Under the pieces are notes generated by a model. The model was given only the letters and a program-made list of their open reading frames with translations. It was not told the DNA's origin and did not search any database. The position numbers and the translations under genes are program-made. Of a DNA stretch of 64,000 nt, positions 9,301 to 18,082 are shown one piece after another (positions within the stretch are counted from its first letter, which is position 1; each line of letters opens with the position of its first letter). Origin of the DNA: Desulfoscipio sp. XC116. Lineage in GTDB: Bacteria; Bacillota; Desulfotomaculia; Desulfotomaculales; Desulfallaceae. Location: the NCBI RefSeq assembly GCF_039851975.1, contig NZ_CP156660.1:620001-684000 (forward strand). The letters are read 5' to 3'.

Positions 9301-11155
9301 GGAAAAATTTTCCGGGTTGACTGAACGAGCCGGGAATATGCTGGAAAATGATCTTGACGGGCATGGAAGCGCTAAAGACGATTTAAAAGCTGTTTATAAC
9401 GCGGCTTTAGAGGTATCCGAGGACACTATTAAGGGACAAGGAGAACTATATTATAACTTATATGAAGCAATGAGTGTCATTGATCCGTCAATGAAAGCCG
9501 ACGTTACAATAGGTAAGCCGTCTGAAGATCCCGGGGAAGATCCTGTGGAAGAAAAAAACAATATAACCGTTTACTTTACTCTGTTAGGCACTGATGCGGA
9601 CGGAGAAGACGGGAAAGTAAATACTTTGTCTGAAGGCAACCTCACAACCTGGATTTCGAAGACATCAGTTGAAGTAGAAGAAGGTTCGCGGGTTTATGAT
9701 GTTTTCAGCAAGGTTTTGGATGATAACGGATATAAATATGCGGGGGCTGATAATAATTATGTCCGTTCAATCAGAACACCGGGGGGGTTAACTTTAGCGG
9801 AATATGCAAACGGTCCAAATTCCGGATGGATGTATACAGTTAACGGTACTCATCCCATGCTGGGATTAAAGGATTATGTTCTGCAAAACGGGGATGTTAT
9901 CGTCTGGCATTATACAGATGACTATACCCTGGAGGAAGATTCAATGGGATGGGATGATAACGCTTCATCTTTAATAAACAAGATTGATGAAAAATCAGAA
10001 AGCATTGTGCTGCAAACTGAAGTAAAAGACGGCGAGGCAATAGCGTTAGTAAAAAGCGAGGACATCGACAAATTATTGGAAAATGTTAAGGAAAACGGCG
10101 GTACAAACATTAGAATAAAAGTTGAAACGGAAGAAACCGTTAACAAGGTCATAGTCGAACTGCCCATGGACTCCGTATTCGATATGGCATCTTCCGCCCT
10201 GTCAATGACGATTGAGACGCCTAACGGCAATGTATCGCTTGATAGCGAGGCGCTTAAGACCATAGCGGGTAAGGGCGGCGGTGATGTTAATTTCTCAATT
10301 GAGCAGCTTGACAGCGACAGTCTTTCTGAAGAAAACCGCGAGCTTGTAGGTGATCATCCTGTATATGCCCTGGCAATAGCGGCCAACGGTAGGGACGTTA
10401 CCGACTTTGGCGGCGGCAGCGTACAGGTAAGTCTCCCATATACACCGGCGGACGATGAGGACGCGGACAACCTTACAGTTTACTATCTGGACGATGAAGG
10501 CAATGCCGTAAGGATGACCGGAGCATACTATGACGAGGAAACAGGCTGTATGATATTCACAACAGATCACTTCTCAACTTTTGCTGTCGTCTATGAAGCA
10601 CTCTTGAATTTCACAGATGTCACGGAAAATGCATGGTATTACGATGCAGTGCTGTATGTAGATAAAAACGGACTGTTTTCCGGTACCTCAAACACTAGCT
10701 TTTCACCGGACGTCGACATGACCCGGACCATGCTGGTTACGGTTTTGTACAGGCTTGAGGGCGAGCCGACGGTTACGGCTGAAAACAGCTTCACCGATGT
10801 GGAAGGGGGAGCATGGTATGCAAACGCCGTTATTTGGGCAGTTGAAAATGGGATCGTTTCCGGGTACGGCGACGGGATATTCGGAACGAACGACAATACG
10901 ACGCGCGAGCAGATGGCGGCAATACTGTATAACTATGCAAAATATAAGGGCTATGACATAACGGCAACAACCGAACTTGCAGCTTACTTCGATTCAGGCA
11001 ATATTAGCAAGTGGGCGGAGACCGCAATGTTCTGGGCTGTTGGTAAAGAACTCATAAGCGGTACAACTGCCACGACGCTTGCCCCGGACGGCAGTGCTAC
11101 AAGAGCTCAAGTGGCGGCGATTCTTATGAGATTCCACGAGAACATTGTTGAGTAG
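6317..11155 (+). CDS. Giant SLH surface protein with transcobalamin-like barrel and DUF4430
   Basis: About 1612 aa from ATG 6317. Visible parts, by residue: incomplete cadherin-like strand region (1-60), Fn3-like segment (85-165), PEGA-like segment (166-235), further beta-sandwich regions including one at about 630-725, an alpha/alpha-barrel of helical repeats (732-1055, e.g. AANGELYGDYG-like turns and LGALINGY), a DUF4430 domain (1082-1205, GPNSGWMYTVNG and GDVIVWHYTDDY), a beta-rich linker, then three SLH domains (1432-1612, FTDV...WYYDAV) for cell-wall attachment. An alpha-barrel followed by a DUF4430-type domain is the layout of intrinsic factor and transcobalamin. With the B12 riboswitch upstream, cobalamin capture at the cell surface is the best inference. 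Oddities: no signal peptide and no clear ribosome binding site at the start, and the open frame enters straight from the terminator stem, so the 5' end looks lost. Confidence 0.8.
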   Translation: MNQFNAILHGKQFFLIPSGDILGNISLVVTAGEGDTSQAYTFEISQKNGALFFKSMEILGGTLNGIFTEDSSFVTAKADNDNYGITVNMKSPISPGPGKFAVYTLDGTSPLFEAERPKGINKTNTYTVSGLETGITYRLVLSVTISEKVYYQTTLLYATAAHQRYSVQLIPDQEGAVVTVFDSEGNQQVPEETGVYSLTSGNYSYVVAKEGYFTAAGTFGVVDSNLEIPVALTAAPSGEHSAELLSIGGTLTDISGNITQFSAAEYSKDNFIYISETIKSRPETDFRFKGVLQSPYATVTINSTCLQDTQDYAVNYDIENGKRVFSTAAFNSYGENALSYHITIKDGELSKTYLFILDNSYGSQGTRDIWLLNGETEEILDEAYQPVIGSGHTVASVSLPEGVNTLRVQHNIESNKITTDYRQSLFKDLNYVRVNGGAYNRFDASRQGERAYSTELPLKQGVNVVEVELVSYSVSKITAAPESGFENVPDSKKVLNHYVFLIECSEADGSVDTVTDTGLRGIQVYQFMKTQSSAMGAEDDCKQYPVNNQNGTYTVGIPNDMLYELLLLRAAPGDNACSVAVGGSIGWQVGSYYVVPVDAGQTEQIEVTVTAPSGDRQKHIIQIKWASSNVRLDSVNIEGGTLNKVFDKDIFNYIVTPGADIEALSVTPVLEDSKASLTINGSLAVSGETALIPVSEPKLLIEVTAEDGFSKQVYVFLIGTDNPGISQETRARAQEMLDKAMEYGEKEMGKDLSDGYWGTFDWAAAGKSLDGYAVYDVTQHKDGDFSQYQATDYAAIILQLVMLGENPYNYEGINYVEKLQAVDTTSAGVFGPFANNIWALLALDAAGADYNPNLIEIVKQQAASDSFDMDMRGWALAAIQNHRDEPNMLEDIAGITEAFKKRQADNGELYGDYGFNCNTLCCVLTGLGAAGIDVGGEDWKRNGKDPLDALAAYQKEDGAFYYKDNQYPGFNKDVPIALGALINGYNVWQHQCLTWEKFSGLTERAGNMLENDLDGHGSAKDDLKAVYNAALEVSEDTIKGQGELYYNLYEAMSVIDPSMKADVTIGKPSEDPGEDPVEEKNNITVYFTLLGTDADGEDGKVNTLSEGNLTTWISKTSVEVEEGSRVYDVFSKVLDDNGYKYAGADNNYVRSIRTPGGLTLAEYANGPNSGWMYTVNGTHPMLGLKDYVLQNGDVIVWHYTDDYTLEEDSMGWDDNASSLINKIDEKSESIVLQTEVKDGEAIALVKSEDIDKLLENVKENGGTNIRIKVETEETVNKVIVELPMDSVFDMASSALSMTIETPNGNVSLDSEALKTIAGKGGGDVNFSIEQLDSDSLSEENRELVGDHPVYALAIAANGRDVTDFGGGSVQVSLPYTPADDEDADNLTVYYLDDEGNAVRMTGAYYDEETGCMIFTTDHFSTFAVVYEALLNFTDVTENAWYYDAVLYVDKNGLFSGTSNTSFSPDVDMTRTMLVTVLYRLEGEPTVTAENSFTDVEGGAWYANAVIWAVENGIVSGYGDGIFGTNDNTTREQMAAILYNYAKYKGYDITATTELAAYFDSGNISKWAETAMFWAVGKELISGTTATTLAPDGSATRAQVAAILMRFHENIVE

Positions 11156-11453
11156 AATGTTGTGTAAAAGGGAGTTTTGAATACTTGCGTGTAAATGGCT
11201 TATTATGCTATAAACTAATTAAGCACTTTTTAAATATGGTTGAAAAAAGAGGAGATGAAAATATAATCTAGAACAAAGGGATAAAGCAGGAAAATCTTTG
11301 TCGTCGATCTCCGATAGCGTAGAAACACCGGGGGGTCGACGACATTCTGTAATTGAAAGAAAACTTATAGTATAAGGTTTTCGAGAATATTGTCACAGTA
11401 GCTTCCAATAAGCTTTTAATTTAGAAAGCCTTATTTTCAGGTAAACGCGACGG
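11156..11453 (+). promoter_or_regulatory. Leader of CRISPR array 2
   Basis: This A/T-rich, gene-free stretch directly precedes the first repeat of array 2, as a CRISPR leader should. GTCGTCGA (11300-11307) and TCGACGAC (11336-11343) are perfect inverted arms around 28 nt that include ACACCGGGGGG. This is possibly a binding element for adaptation or transcription. Promoter elements could not be fixed confidently. Confidence 0.65.
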
Positions 11454-12679
11454 GTTTTTAGACTACCTATAAGGGATTGAAACCACATTTTTTAGCGATA
11501 CCGACGTTCCATGGCTGAATGTTTTTAGACTACCTATAAGGGATTGAAACTTTCATAATGCCCCGGACGATCCACCGGCTTGATCGTTTTTAGACTACCT
11601 ATAAGGGATTGAAACAGCAATCCCCCTCTCGGGGCCAGGGCTTATGCCCCGTTTTTAGACTACCTATAAGGGATTGAAACATCAATGGCAGGAACACTAC
11701 CGTTTTTCGGTCCATACAGTTTTTAGACTACCTATAAGGGATTGAAACAAGGGCGATATAAAATTGAAAGGTTTTCTTTGTCAGTTTTTAGACTACCTAT
11801 AAGGGATTGAAACAGGCAAGTAGCAAGTGAATTGGAAGTGAACCCGGTTAGTTTTTAGACTACCTATAAGGGATTGAAACAATCAACGGTAAAAATGTCG
11901 CGGCTACGCACTTTTATACGTTTTTAGACTACCTATAAGGGATTGAAACTCTATGCTATGTAAATCAAAAAATTTCCTGGCAAATTGGTTTTTAGACTAC
12001 CTATAAGGGATTGAAACTTCCAGTAGTAACGCTAACCGGCGAAGATAAAGCCCGGGTTTTTAGACTACCTATAAGGGATTGAAACTGCCTTCGTAAGATA
12101 CTTCAAGTTCGCCCAGCTTGGTTTTTAGACTACCTATAAGGGATTGAAACTTTCTCGTACTTTATTTATAACAGTTAATTTTCTTGTTTTTAGACTACCT
12201 ATAAGGGATTGAAACTGTTTGAGAATGAAGGCCCGGCCAAAATCAAGTCCCGTTTTTAGACTACCTATAAGGGATTGAAACCAACTGGAGATGGACCATA
12301 TACTCACATGTTTAAGGCCGTTTTTAGACTACCTATAAGGGATTGAAACAAGATTGCATATCCCGGTCCGGCCAGTCTGGAGCTTTTGTTTTTAGACTAC
12401 CTATAAGGGATTGAAACTGGTTAGTCCCATATGCGTGACTACCACGATAAACTGTTTTTAGACTACCTATAAGGGATTGAAACTGGATACCGGTGTTGTA
12501 AACATGAGCCCGGTCCGCGTTTTTAGACTACCTATAAGGGATTGAAACTAAGCGTAGTTATCCTGGTGAAAGATTGCCTAAAAGTTTTTAGACTACCCAT
12601 AAGGGATTGAAACTTCGTATTGTACCGGCCTCTGGATCAAAAATAACCAAGTTTTTAGACTGCCTATAAGGCTGGAAAC
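11454..12679 (+). CRISPR. CRISPR array 2 (19 repeats)
   Basis: Repeats start at 11454, 11521, 11586, 11651, 11719, 11784, 11851, 11920, 11988, 12056, 12121, 12186, 12252, 12320, 12388, 12454, 12519, 12584 and 12651, with 18 unique spacers of about 35-39 nt. The repeat is that of array 1 with GGGATTG in place of GGAATTG. The repeat at 12584 has ACCCAT for ACCTAT, and the last one is degenerate (29 nt, ends GGCTGGAAAC), marking the trailer end. The leader lies to the left, so newer spacers are on the left. The arrays probably share one Cas machinery encoded outside the window. Confidence 0.98.
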
Positions 12680-13220
12680 GCTCTTTTAGATATACACCAA
12701 AAAAGGAACCAGTGATATTGTAAAGGCGAATATATAATTTTGTTGAACAAGTGAATATATCGTAGGAACGGGAACTTTTTCTTCCTGCGGCTGGTCGCAG
12801 CGGCGGTAATTATGTTGCTATTGGCCGGGGCGTTCTCCGTCTCCTTTCCGGTAAAGGCGCATGAAACTGGGGAAAAAATAGTGAACGCGGTTAAAACCAT
12901 GCTTAACCAGCACCCGGATGAACATCAGAACTGAACACAAGCACAATGAAGCGGGTCTTCTGTCTCCACCGTCGGAAGACCTCAAAGAACTTCCCCTCAA
13001 GGCAAGAAGATAGCTGTTTCCTTTGAAGAGATCCGATCAGTCAGCCTATTTTCCGTGACTCCCCCCCCGGTATTTGTCGGAGGGTATTGAAAAAAGAAAA
13101 TTTAGATCCAAGATACAGAAAGAATATGTTATATTATCGGTAACCATCACACCGTTAATACCAGCATCTCTGAGTACACGTCCCATTGTAACGGGTGCAG
13201 ACCAAAATTCGAGGCAAGAG
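12680..13220. other. Gene-poor stretch after CRISPR array 2
   Basis: Nothing here is supported as a full gene. A 40-codon frame at 12812-12934 (+) begins MLLLAGAFSVSFPVKAHE and looks like a signal peptide followed by a short polar tail. Its frame extends upstream without a start codon (NFFFLRLVAAAVI) to a stop near 12752. It may be a small secreted peptide or the remnant of a larger secreted protein. No convincing promoter or ribosome binding site was seen. Confidence 0.3.
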
Positions 13221-14056
13221 GTGTATGAATTGCAAGAGAACCCGGATAACAGACCTGTGGTGGCGGTGGCGGGGGCTACTGGTTTTATAGGAAGGGCGTT
13301 ATTACCGGCTTTAAAATCACATTGCCGGCTAATTTGCCTTACCAGAAGTGCTGTAAATGAAGAAGAATCGGTCTGTGGCTTGGATGTCAGTTGGCGGCAG
13401 TGCGATCTTTTTTCATTAAACGATATTGAACAAGTTCTATGCGGTGCTGATTATGCCTATTATCTGGTCCATTCCATGATGCCTTCGGCTCGGTTAACTC
13501 AGGGAAGTTTTCAAAATATGGATCTAATTCTGGCCGACAATTTTGCCCGTGCTGCTGCATTGACCGGTATCAAGCAAATAATCTATCTGGGGGGACTTGT
13601 ACCTCGAGAACGGGGGAGGTTATCCAGACATTTGGACAGCCGCCTTGAGGTGGAAAAAACCCTTGGCTCATATGGTGTTCCGGTGACGGCGATTCGGGCG
13701 GGTTTAATAATTGGTGCGAACGGGAGTTCCTTCAGTATTATTACTCACCTGGTGGAACGATTCAAAATCATGGTATTGCCCAAGCTAAGAACAAGCCCCT
13801 GCTGGACCTGTCCTTTTCAGAAGACCGCAGTTTCAATGACCGGCCCATTTATTACATAACCGGCGGACTGATGGCCCACCTAAATCGTCTTCCACACCCC
13901 GGGCGACTGGAATTCCGCGGGGTTTTGCAAAATAAATATGCATTGGTAGCCATCCATGACTATGTTCCCACTTTGCCCTGGTTTATTTATAATTTAACCC
14001 AGGCTCAGTTGCACCTTTGGGTAATGCATAATTACAGAAGACACTTAAGGACTTAA
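13221..14056 (+). pseudogene. Broken NAD(P)-binding (SDR/NmrA-like, DUF2867-type) oxidoreductase
   Basis: The first part, from GTG 13221, is a Rossmann-fold protein with the nucleotide-binding motif VAGATGFIGRALL and YYLVHSM, resembling YbjT/NmrA-like SDR proteins. After about residue 190 (VERFKIMVLPK) the frame changes: the continuation NKPLLDLSFSEDRS leads in another frame into LMAHLNRLPHPGRLEFRG and IHDYVPTLPWFIYNL. That second piece resembles the C-terminal region of the longer fused homologues. The frame break and the missing middle (several hundred residues in such fusions, by family knowledge) indicate a decayed gene. Mechanism inferred: internal deletion with frameshift. Confidence 0.65.
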
Positions 14057-14057
14057 T

Positions 14058-14103
14058 CTATAAGGAATTAAAACCGGTGCCGCTAAGTGGCTGTGCCGGT
14101 TTT
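14058..14103 (+). terminator. Hairpin with embedded CRISPR-like half repeat
   Basis: AAAACCGG (14070-14077) pairs with CCGGTTTT (14096-14103), a possible terminator for the broken oxidoreductase. The bases leading into it, CTATAAGGAATTAAAAC (14058-14074), match the 3' half of the array-1 repeat at 16 of 17 positions. See the separate finding. Confidence 0.4.
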
Positions 14104-14256
14104 AATGGTCTATTGTATGTTATCCTGTTAAGGCTTACCTTTAGACCTGCTCCGCCGCAATTTGACAGGAGGTGTTATAATTAACAAAATTGGCGGAGAA
14201 CTGTCCAAAACTTTGGAAGAAAAAGCCTAACCAGGTAAATTAGAGGTATAAAATAA

Positions 14257-16515
14257 ATGACCATCCAGGAAGCATTAAAAAAATTTTTTGGATATGACAG
14301 CTTTCGCGGCGGTCAGCAGGAACTTATTTCGGCGATCTTAGCCGGGCGTGATGTTCTTGGCATCATGCCAACCGGTGCCGGCAAGTCCGTCTGTTTTCAG
14401 TTGCCCGCTACAATGCACAAGGGTATTACGCTTGTGGTGTCTCCCTTGATTTCACTGATGAAGGATCAGGTAGGCGCACTGATCCAGTCCGGAATTCCTG
14501 CTGCGTATATCAATTCCACCCTTTCGCCTCGGCAGATGAAAACCGCGCTATACAATGCAATGAATGGTAAATACAAATTGATTTACGTCGCGCCCGAACG
14601 TCTGCTGGCCCCAGAGTTTCTTGCGTTCGCTAAAAGTGTAAAAATATCCATGCTCACGGTGGATGAAGCCCATTGCATTTCGCAATGGGGGCAGGACTTT
14701 CGCCCAAGCTATGCACAAATTCCGCAGTTTATTGAGCAGCTTGAGCAAAGACCGATTGTATCCGCATTTACGGCAACTGCTACCGCGCGCGTAAGAGAAG
14801 ATATAGTTGCGCTTCTTTCTTTATTGAATCCCGTCGTTTTAGTTACGGGCTTTGACCGGCAAAACCTTTATTTTGAAGTGCAGGCGCCTAAAAATAAAAT
14901 GCAGGCGTTAACAGACTTCTTAGAGGCGCATAAAAACCAGAGCGGCATTGTCTATTGCGCAACCAGAAAGACAGTGGAAGAAGTTTGTGCGGAATTAAAC
15001 CGACGGGGCTTTTCGGCCGCGCCCTATCACGCCGGTCTGCCGGACGAGGAACGGCATGCCAATCAGGACGATTTTTTGTTTGACCGGGTGCAGATTATGG
15101 CTGCAACCAATGCGTTCGGAATGGGTATCGATAAATCAAACGTGGCTTTTGTGGTGCATTATAACATGCCGAAAGATATTGAAAGTTATTATCAGGAGGC
15201 GGGACGGGCCGGGCGCGACGGCAGTGAGGCCGCCTGTCTTTTGCTTTACAGCGGTCAGGATGTCAGAACGAATCAATGGCTGATTGAACATGCCAAAGAC
15301 GTAGCTTATTCGGATGCGGAAACAGAGAGGCTGCTTAAGGAGCGTGATTACCGGCGCTTGCGTGAGATGACCTTTTACGCAACCACCAACGACTGTCTCA
15401 GAGCTTTTATTCTCCGCTATTTTGGAGAAAATCCCCCCGGCTATTGCGGTCATTGCGGCAACTGTGATACAAAGTTTGAAACAGTGGATGTTACCGAGGA
15501 GGCACAAAAAATTCTGTCCTGCGTGGTGCGCATGAAAGAGCGTTTTGGCGCGATGCTGGTCATCGACGTGCTGCGCGGCAGCAAAAGCAAACGTATACAA
15601 GAGCTGGGACTGAACGCGCTATCCACTTACGGCATCAGCGAAAAAAGCGTCCATACATTGCGTACTATCATCGAATTTTTGATACAAAGCGGCTATCTTA
15701 AAAAAAGCGATGGTCAGTACGCTGTTTTGTGCCTCACGCCTGAGGCGAAAAAAGTGTTAAATGGCACCGTAGCCCTGCAAATGAAACTGGCTCAAGAAAG
15801 AACACAGGCTTCAAGGAATGATGCCGATGCCACAGCCGGTGCGAAGAATTCCGTACCCCCGGGAAGAGAAGCTCTTTATCTGCGCTTGAAGGCGCTGCGG
15901 CATGAAATTGCCGCGGAGCAGGGAGTGCCGGCGTTTGTTGTCTTTTCCGACAGCTCCCTTGTAAATATGTGCGTAAGATTGCCGAGAGCACCGGCCGAAT
16001 TTTTAATGGTATTCGGTGTTGGTGAAACAAAACTGCAACGCTACGGTGCAAGGTTTTTGCGGGAGATAGCAAGCTTTTGTGAAGAAAACGCAATTGTTGA
16101 CACTTATAAAGACGATGAGAAAAGCACGCCAAAGCGTAAGAGGAAGAATGCCGGCCATGTGGAAGTGATTTTTCCAAACAGCGAAATTTTAAAAGAAATA
16201 GAGATATCTCAACAGCCAATTCCAATCAGTATGCTTGCCGGAGCGGTAAACGAAGTGTTAAAGCGGCATGCCTGTTCGACAGTATCAGCCGTTAAAATGT
16301 CCGGCTGGCTTGTGTCGGAGGGATATCTGCAAATAGTTGAACAAAACGACAGCCGGACAAAAGTGCCGGCTCGGAAAGGACTTGCATTGGGAGTAATGCA
16401 GGAAGAGCGGACAAGCGCTAGAGGTAATTATTTTATTAATCTTTATCCTGCGTCCGCACAACAATTTATTGTGGACCATGTTTGCGATATCCTGGCCTAT
16501 GTTAAGATGAGTTGA
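14257..16515 (+). CDS. recQ: RecQ family ATP-dependent DNA helicase
   Basis: 752 aa. Walker A at about residues 38-44 (PTGAGKS), a DEAH box in VDEAHCISQWGQDFRPSY, helicase motif VI region YYQEAGRAGRDG, and the RecQ zinc-binding cysteines around GYCGHCGNC identify a RecQ 3'-5' helicase. An HRDC-like region follows (PPGREALYLRLKALRHEIA, then GVGETKLQRYG) and a C-terminal extension ends the protein. RecQ unwinds forked and recombination DNA. It is longer than E. coli RecQ (about 610 aa), consistent with the extra C-terminal domain of Firmicute homologues. TTAGAGG lies upstream of ATG. No operon partner is evident. Confidence 0.93.
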   Translation: MTIQEALKKFFGYDSFRGGQQELISAILAGRDVLGIMPTGAGKSVCFQLPATMHKGITLVVSPLISLMKDQVGALIQSGIPAAYINSTLSPRQMKTALYNAMNGKYKLIYVAPERLLAPEFLAFAKSVKISMLTVDEAHCISQWGQDFRPSYAQIPQFIEQLEQRPIVSAFTATATARVREDIVALLSLLNPVVLVTGFDRQNLYFEVQAPKNKMQALTDFLEAHKNQSGIVYCATRKTVEEVCAELNRRGFSAAPYHAGLPDEERHANQDDFLFDRVQIMAATNAFGMGIDKSNVAFVVHYNMPKDIESYYQEAGRAGRDGSEAACLLLYSGQDVRTNQWLIEHAKDVAYSDAETERLLKERDYRRLREMTFYATTNDCLRAFILRYFGENPPGYCGHCGNCDTKFETVDVTEEAQKILSCVVRMKERFGAMLVIDVLRGSKSKRIQELGLNALSTYGISEKSVHTLRTIIEFLIQSGYLKKSDGQYAVLCLTPEAKKVLNGTVALQMKLAQERTQASRNDADATAGAKNSVPPGREALYLRLKALRHEIAAEQGVPAFVVFSDSSLVNMCVRLPRAPAEFLMVFGVGETKLQRYGARFLREIASFCEENAIVDTYKDDEKSTPKRKRKNAGHVEVIFPNSEILKEIEISQQPIPISMLAGAVNEVLKRHACSTVSAVKMSGWLVSEGYLQIVEQNDSRTKVPARKGLALGVMQEERTSARGNYFINLYPASAQQFIVDHVCDILAYVKMS

Positions 16516-16562
16516 GTTAACAGACCAGTGCTCCTATGTTCCGAATTGGATGGAATAAATTC

Positions 16563-16643
16563 ATGAGTTACCTTGAAACAGTCAATGATGCCATACAATA
16601 TATCGAATCTAATTTGCACAGGAATCCATCAACAGTACCTTGA
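16563..16643 (+). pseudogene. N-terminal fragment of an AraC-type regulator
   Basis: A 26-codon frame starting at ATG 16563 encodes MSYLETVNDAIQYIESNL followed by HRNPSTVP and a stop. This matches the opening helix of AraC/XylS regulators (xxYIERInxAIdYIEeNL). The rest of the gene is absent, and the frame runs into the convergent ATPase gene, so a deletion or insertion removed it. Confidence 0.45.
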
Positions 16644-17361
16644 GCATTTTCTCCCTGTTGTTTACAAACTCCTTCATTACCATATAGTGTTCCGTCTCTT
16701 CATACCGGACTGTCTCGAAGCCCCCGGCCGAAATCTGGAGAATGGCCGCATCAGGATAGCCCATGATAATCGGCGAATGAGTGGCAATAATAAACTGGGA
16801 GTCTTGCCGGACCAGGTCGTGTATCCTGGAAACCAGAGCCATCTGGCGTACCGGGGAAAGGGCAGCCTCGGGTTCGTCCAGAATGTACAGACCCCGGCCG
16901 CCGAATCTGTTCATAAAGGCGGCAAAGAATGACTCTCCGTGGGATTGCTTATGCAGGGAAAGTCCACCGTAGGAATTGATGAGGTCCGGCCCCAGTTCGT
17001 CAATATTCGTTGCCAGGTTGTAAAAACTTTCAGCCCTCAGGAAGAAGCCGTCCCGGGGTTTTTGGGCGCTTCTAATCAGGCGTAAATATTTATATAATTC
17101 CGAGTGGGTATTCCGGGTATGGAAATTGAAATTGATCGTGCCGCCCTCCGGGTTAAATCCCCAGGCCACTGCAATGGCCTCCAAAAACGTGGACTTTCCT
17201 GTTCCGTTTTCACCAACAATAAAAGTAACCCTCGGGTGAAATTCCAAAGCCTCCAACGTACAAATCACAGGCAAGGAAAAGGGATACCGGGAAAAGGAAA
17301 TTATTTCATCCCGCAGTAGTTTAATACTGCGCAAATATTGCCATTTGCTTTCTAAAGCCAT
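16609..17361 (-). CDS. AAA/ABC-type ATPase (predicted ATPase, COG3910-like)
   Basis: About 250 aa. Walker A GENGTGKST, a central HGESFF segment, Walker B GLYILDEPEAALSP and a switch His in IIATHSPIIMG describe a stand-alone SMC/RecF-like ATPase of the kind annotated as predicted ATPase, found beside regulators and defence genes. No membrane or nuclease domain is attached. I place the start at ATG 17361 because TGGAG lies 8-9 nt before it. An upstream in-frame ATG at 17376 lacks a site. Function unknown. The gene converges with the AraC fragment and has no partner gene. Confidence 0.75.
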   Translation of the reverse strand: MALESKWQYLRSIKLLRDEIISFSRYPFSLPVICTLEALEFHPRVTFIVGENGTGKSTFLEAIAVAWGFNPEGGTINFNFHTRNTHSELYKYLRLIRSAQKPRDGFFLRAESFYNLATNIDELGPDLINSYGGLSLHKQSHGESFFAAFMNRFGGRGLYILDEPEAALSPVRQMALVSRIHDLVRQDSQFIIATHSPIIMGYPDAAILQISAGGFETVRYEETEHYMVMKEFVNNREKMLKVLLMDSCAN

Positions 17362-17467
17362 AGTAATACTCCACATCTCTTATTACCATACGATGGGTAC
17401 CGGAGATTTGCAGCTGCACGCCGGTTACATGATGTTTTTACATATTTCTGCAATATTAGGATAAATC

Positions 17468-17527
17468 CTGTTTATCAAATTCCAAGGCTGCCGCCTTTAT
17501 AAGTGGCAGTTCCTATTTTTACTTAAT
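17468..17527 (-). repeat. Interspersed double-hairpin element, truncated copy (H)
   Basis: Only the CTCCCAC-type hairpin end of the approximately 110-bp family is present: TTTATCAAATTCCAAGG, then a GCTGCCGC / GTGGCAGT stem, then CCTATTTTTACTT. The other end is missing. Confidence 0.6.
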
Positions 17528-17534
17528 CATATTC

Positions 17535-17795
17535 TTAATGTAAATCAGTCAGGTTTCTAAGCCACAAAAAATAATTTCCCAGTGTCCTGGGGTCACCCAT
17601 TTTCATAAACAGAATTTTAACCAGTTGTTCCTCCGAAGGATTTATAAGATGCTGTTTCCCTATTATTTCCTTGATATCTGAACGCAATATCCGGCATACC
17701 GTTTCTTTTGTCTCCGAACAATCTATTTGTGATAAGACAATGCTAATATATTCTTCTACATTGCTGCACATATACATTGCTGCACATAACCTCAC
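17535..17795 (-). CDS. Small HAAS/DUF1700-like protein or fragment
   Basis: 86 aa, helical, with VEEYISIVLSQIDCSETK at the N-terminus and KMGDPRTLGNYF near the C-terminus. The MGDP-x-x-LG motif is a hallmark of the helical HAAS/permease-prefix domain that usually leads a PadR-regulated membrane protein. Here there is no membrane domain and no PadR neighbour, so it may be a fragment. Several Met codons near the 5' end (17795, 17777, 17771) are possible starts. Assignment is weak. Confidence 0.4.
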   Translation of the reverse strand: MRLCAAMYMCSNVEEYISIVLSQIDCSETKETVCRILRSDIKEIIGKQHLINPSEEQLVKILFMKMGDPRTLGNYFLWLRNLTDLH

Positions 17796-17980
17796 CTTAA
17801 ACTTAGCTACTGGTTTAATGCCTCATTTGCGTTCAGCTTTTCGGCAACATAATGATTTTGTGAAACGCTTTGGTTGCACCCATTATTGCTAATGCGGATA
17901 GCTGGTTCGTAGCGGCAAAAATAGATAAATGACCCGGATAAGAACCGTGGCAATAAATTAAAAATATAGTTTTGATAAGT

Positions 17981-18062
17981 ATTATCTGCTACAATAGTAG
18001 CAGGGATAATATCTTTTTAACAAGTAGGTACTTTTTTGTGCTATAGTATCCTAAAAGATACT
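17981..18062 (+). promoter_or_regulatory. Palindromes upstream of the HxlR regulator
   Basis: Three dyads lie in 82 bp: CTGCTAC/GTAGCAG with a 4-nt loop inside ATTAT...ATAAT arms (17981-18010); AAGTAGGTACTT (18022-18033); and AGTATC-CTAAAA-GATACT (18045-18062), the last overlapping a TATAGT -10-like box. HxlR-type regulators bind short dyads of this kind, often next to their own genes. Confidence 0.5.
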
Positions 18063-18082
18063 TGAGGCATTGAGGTGAAAAG

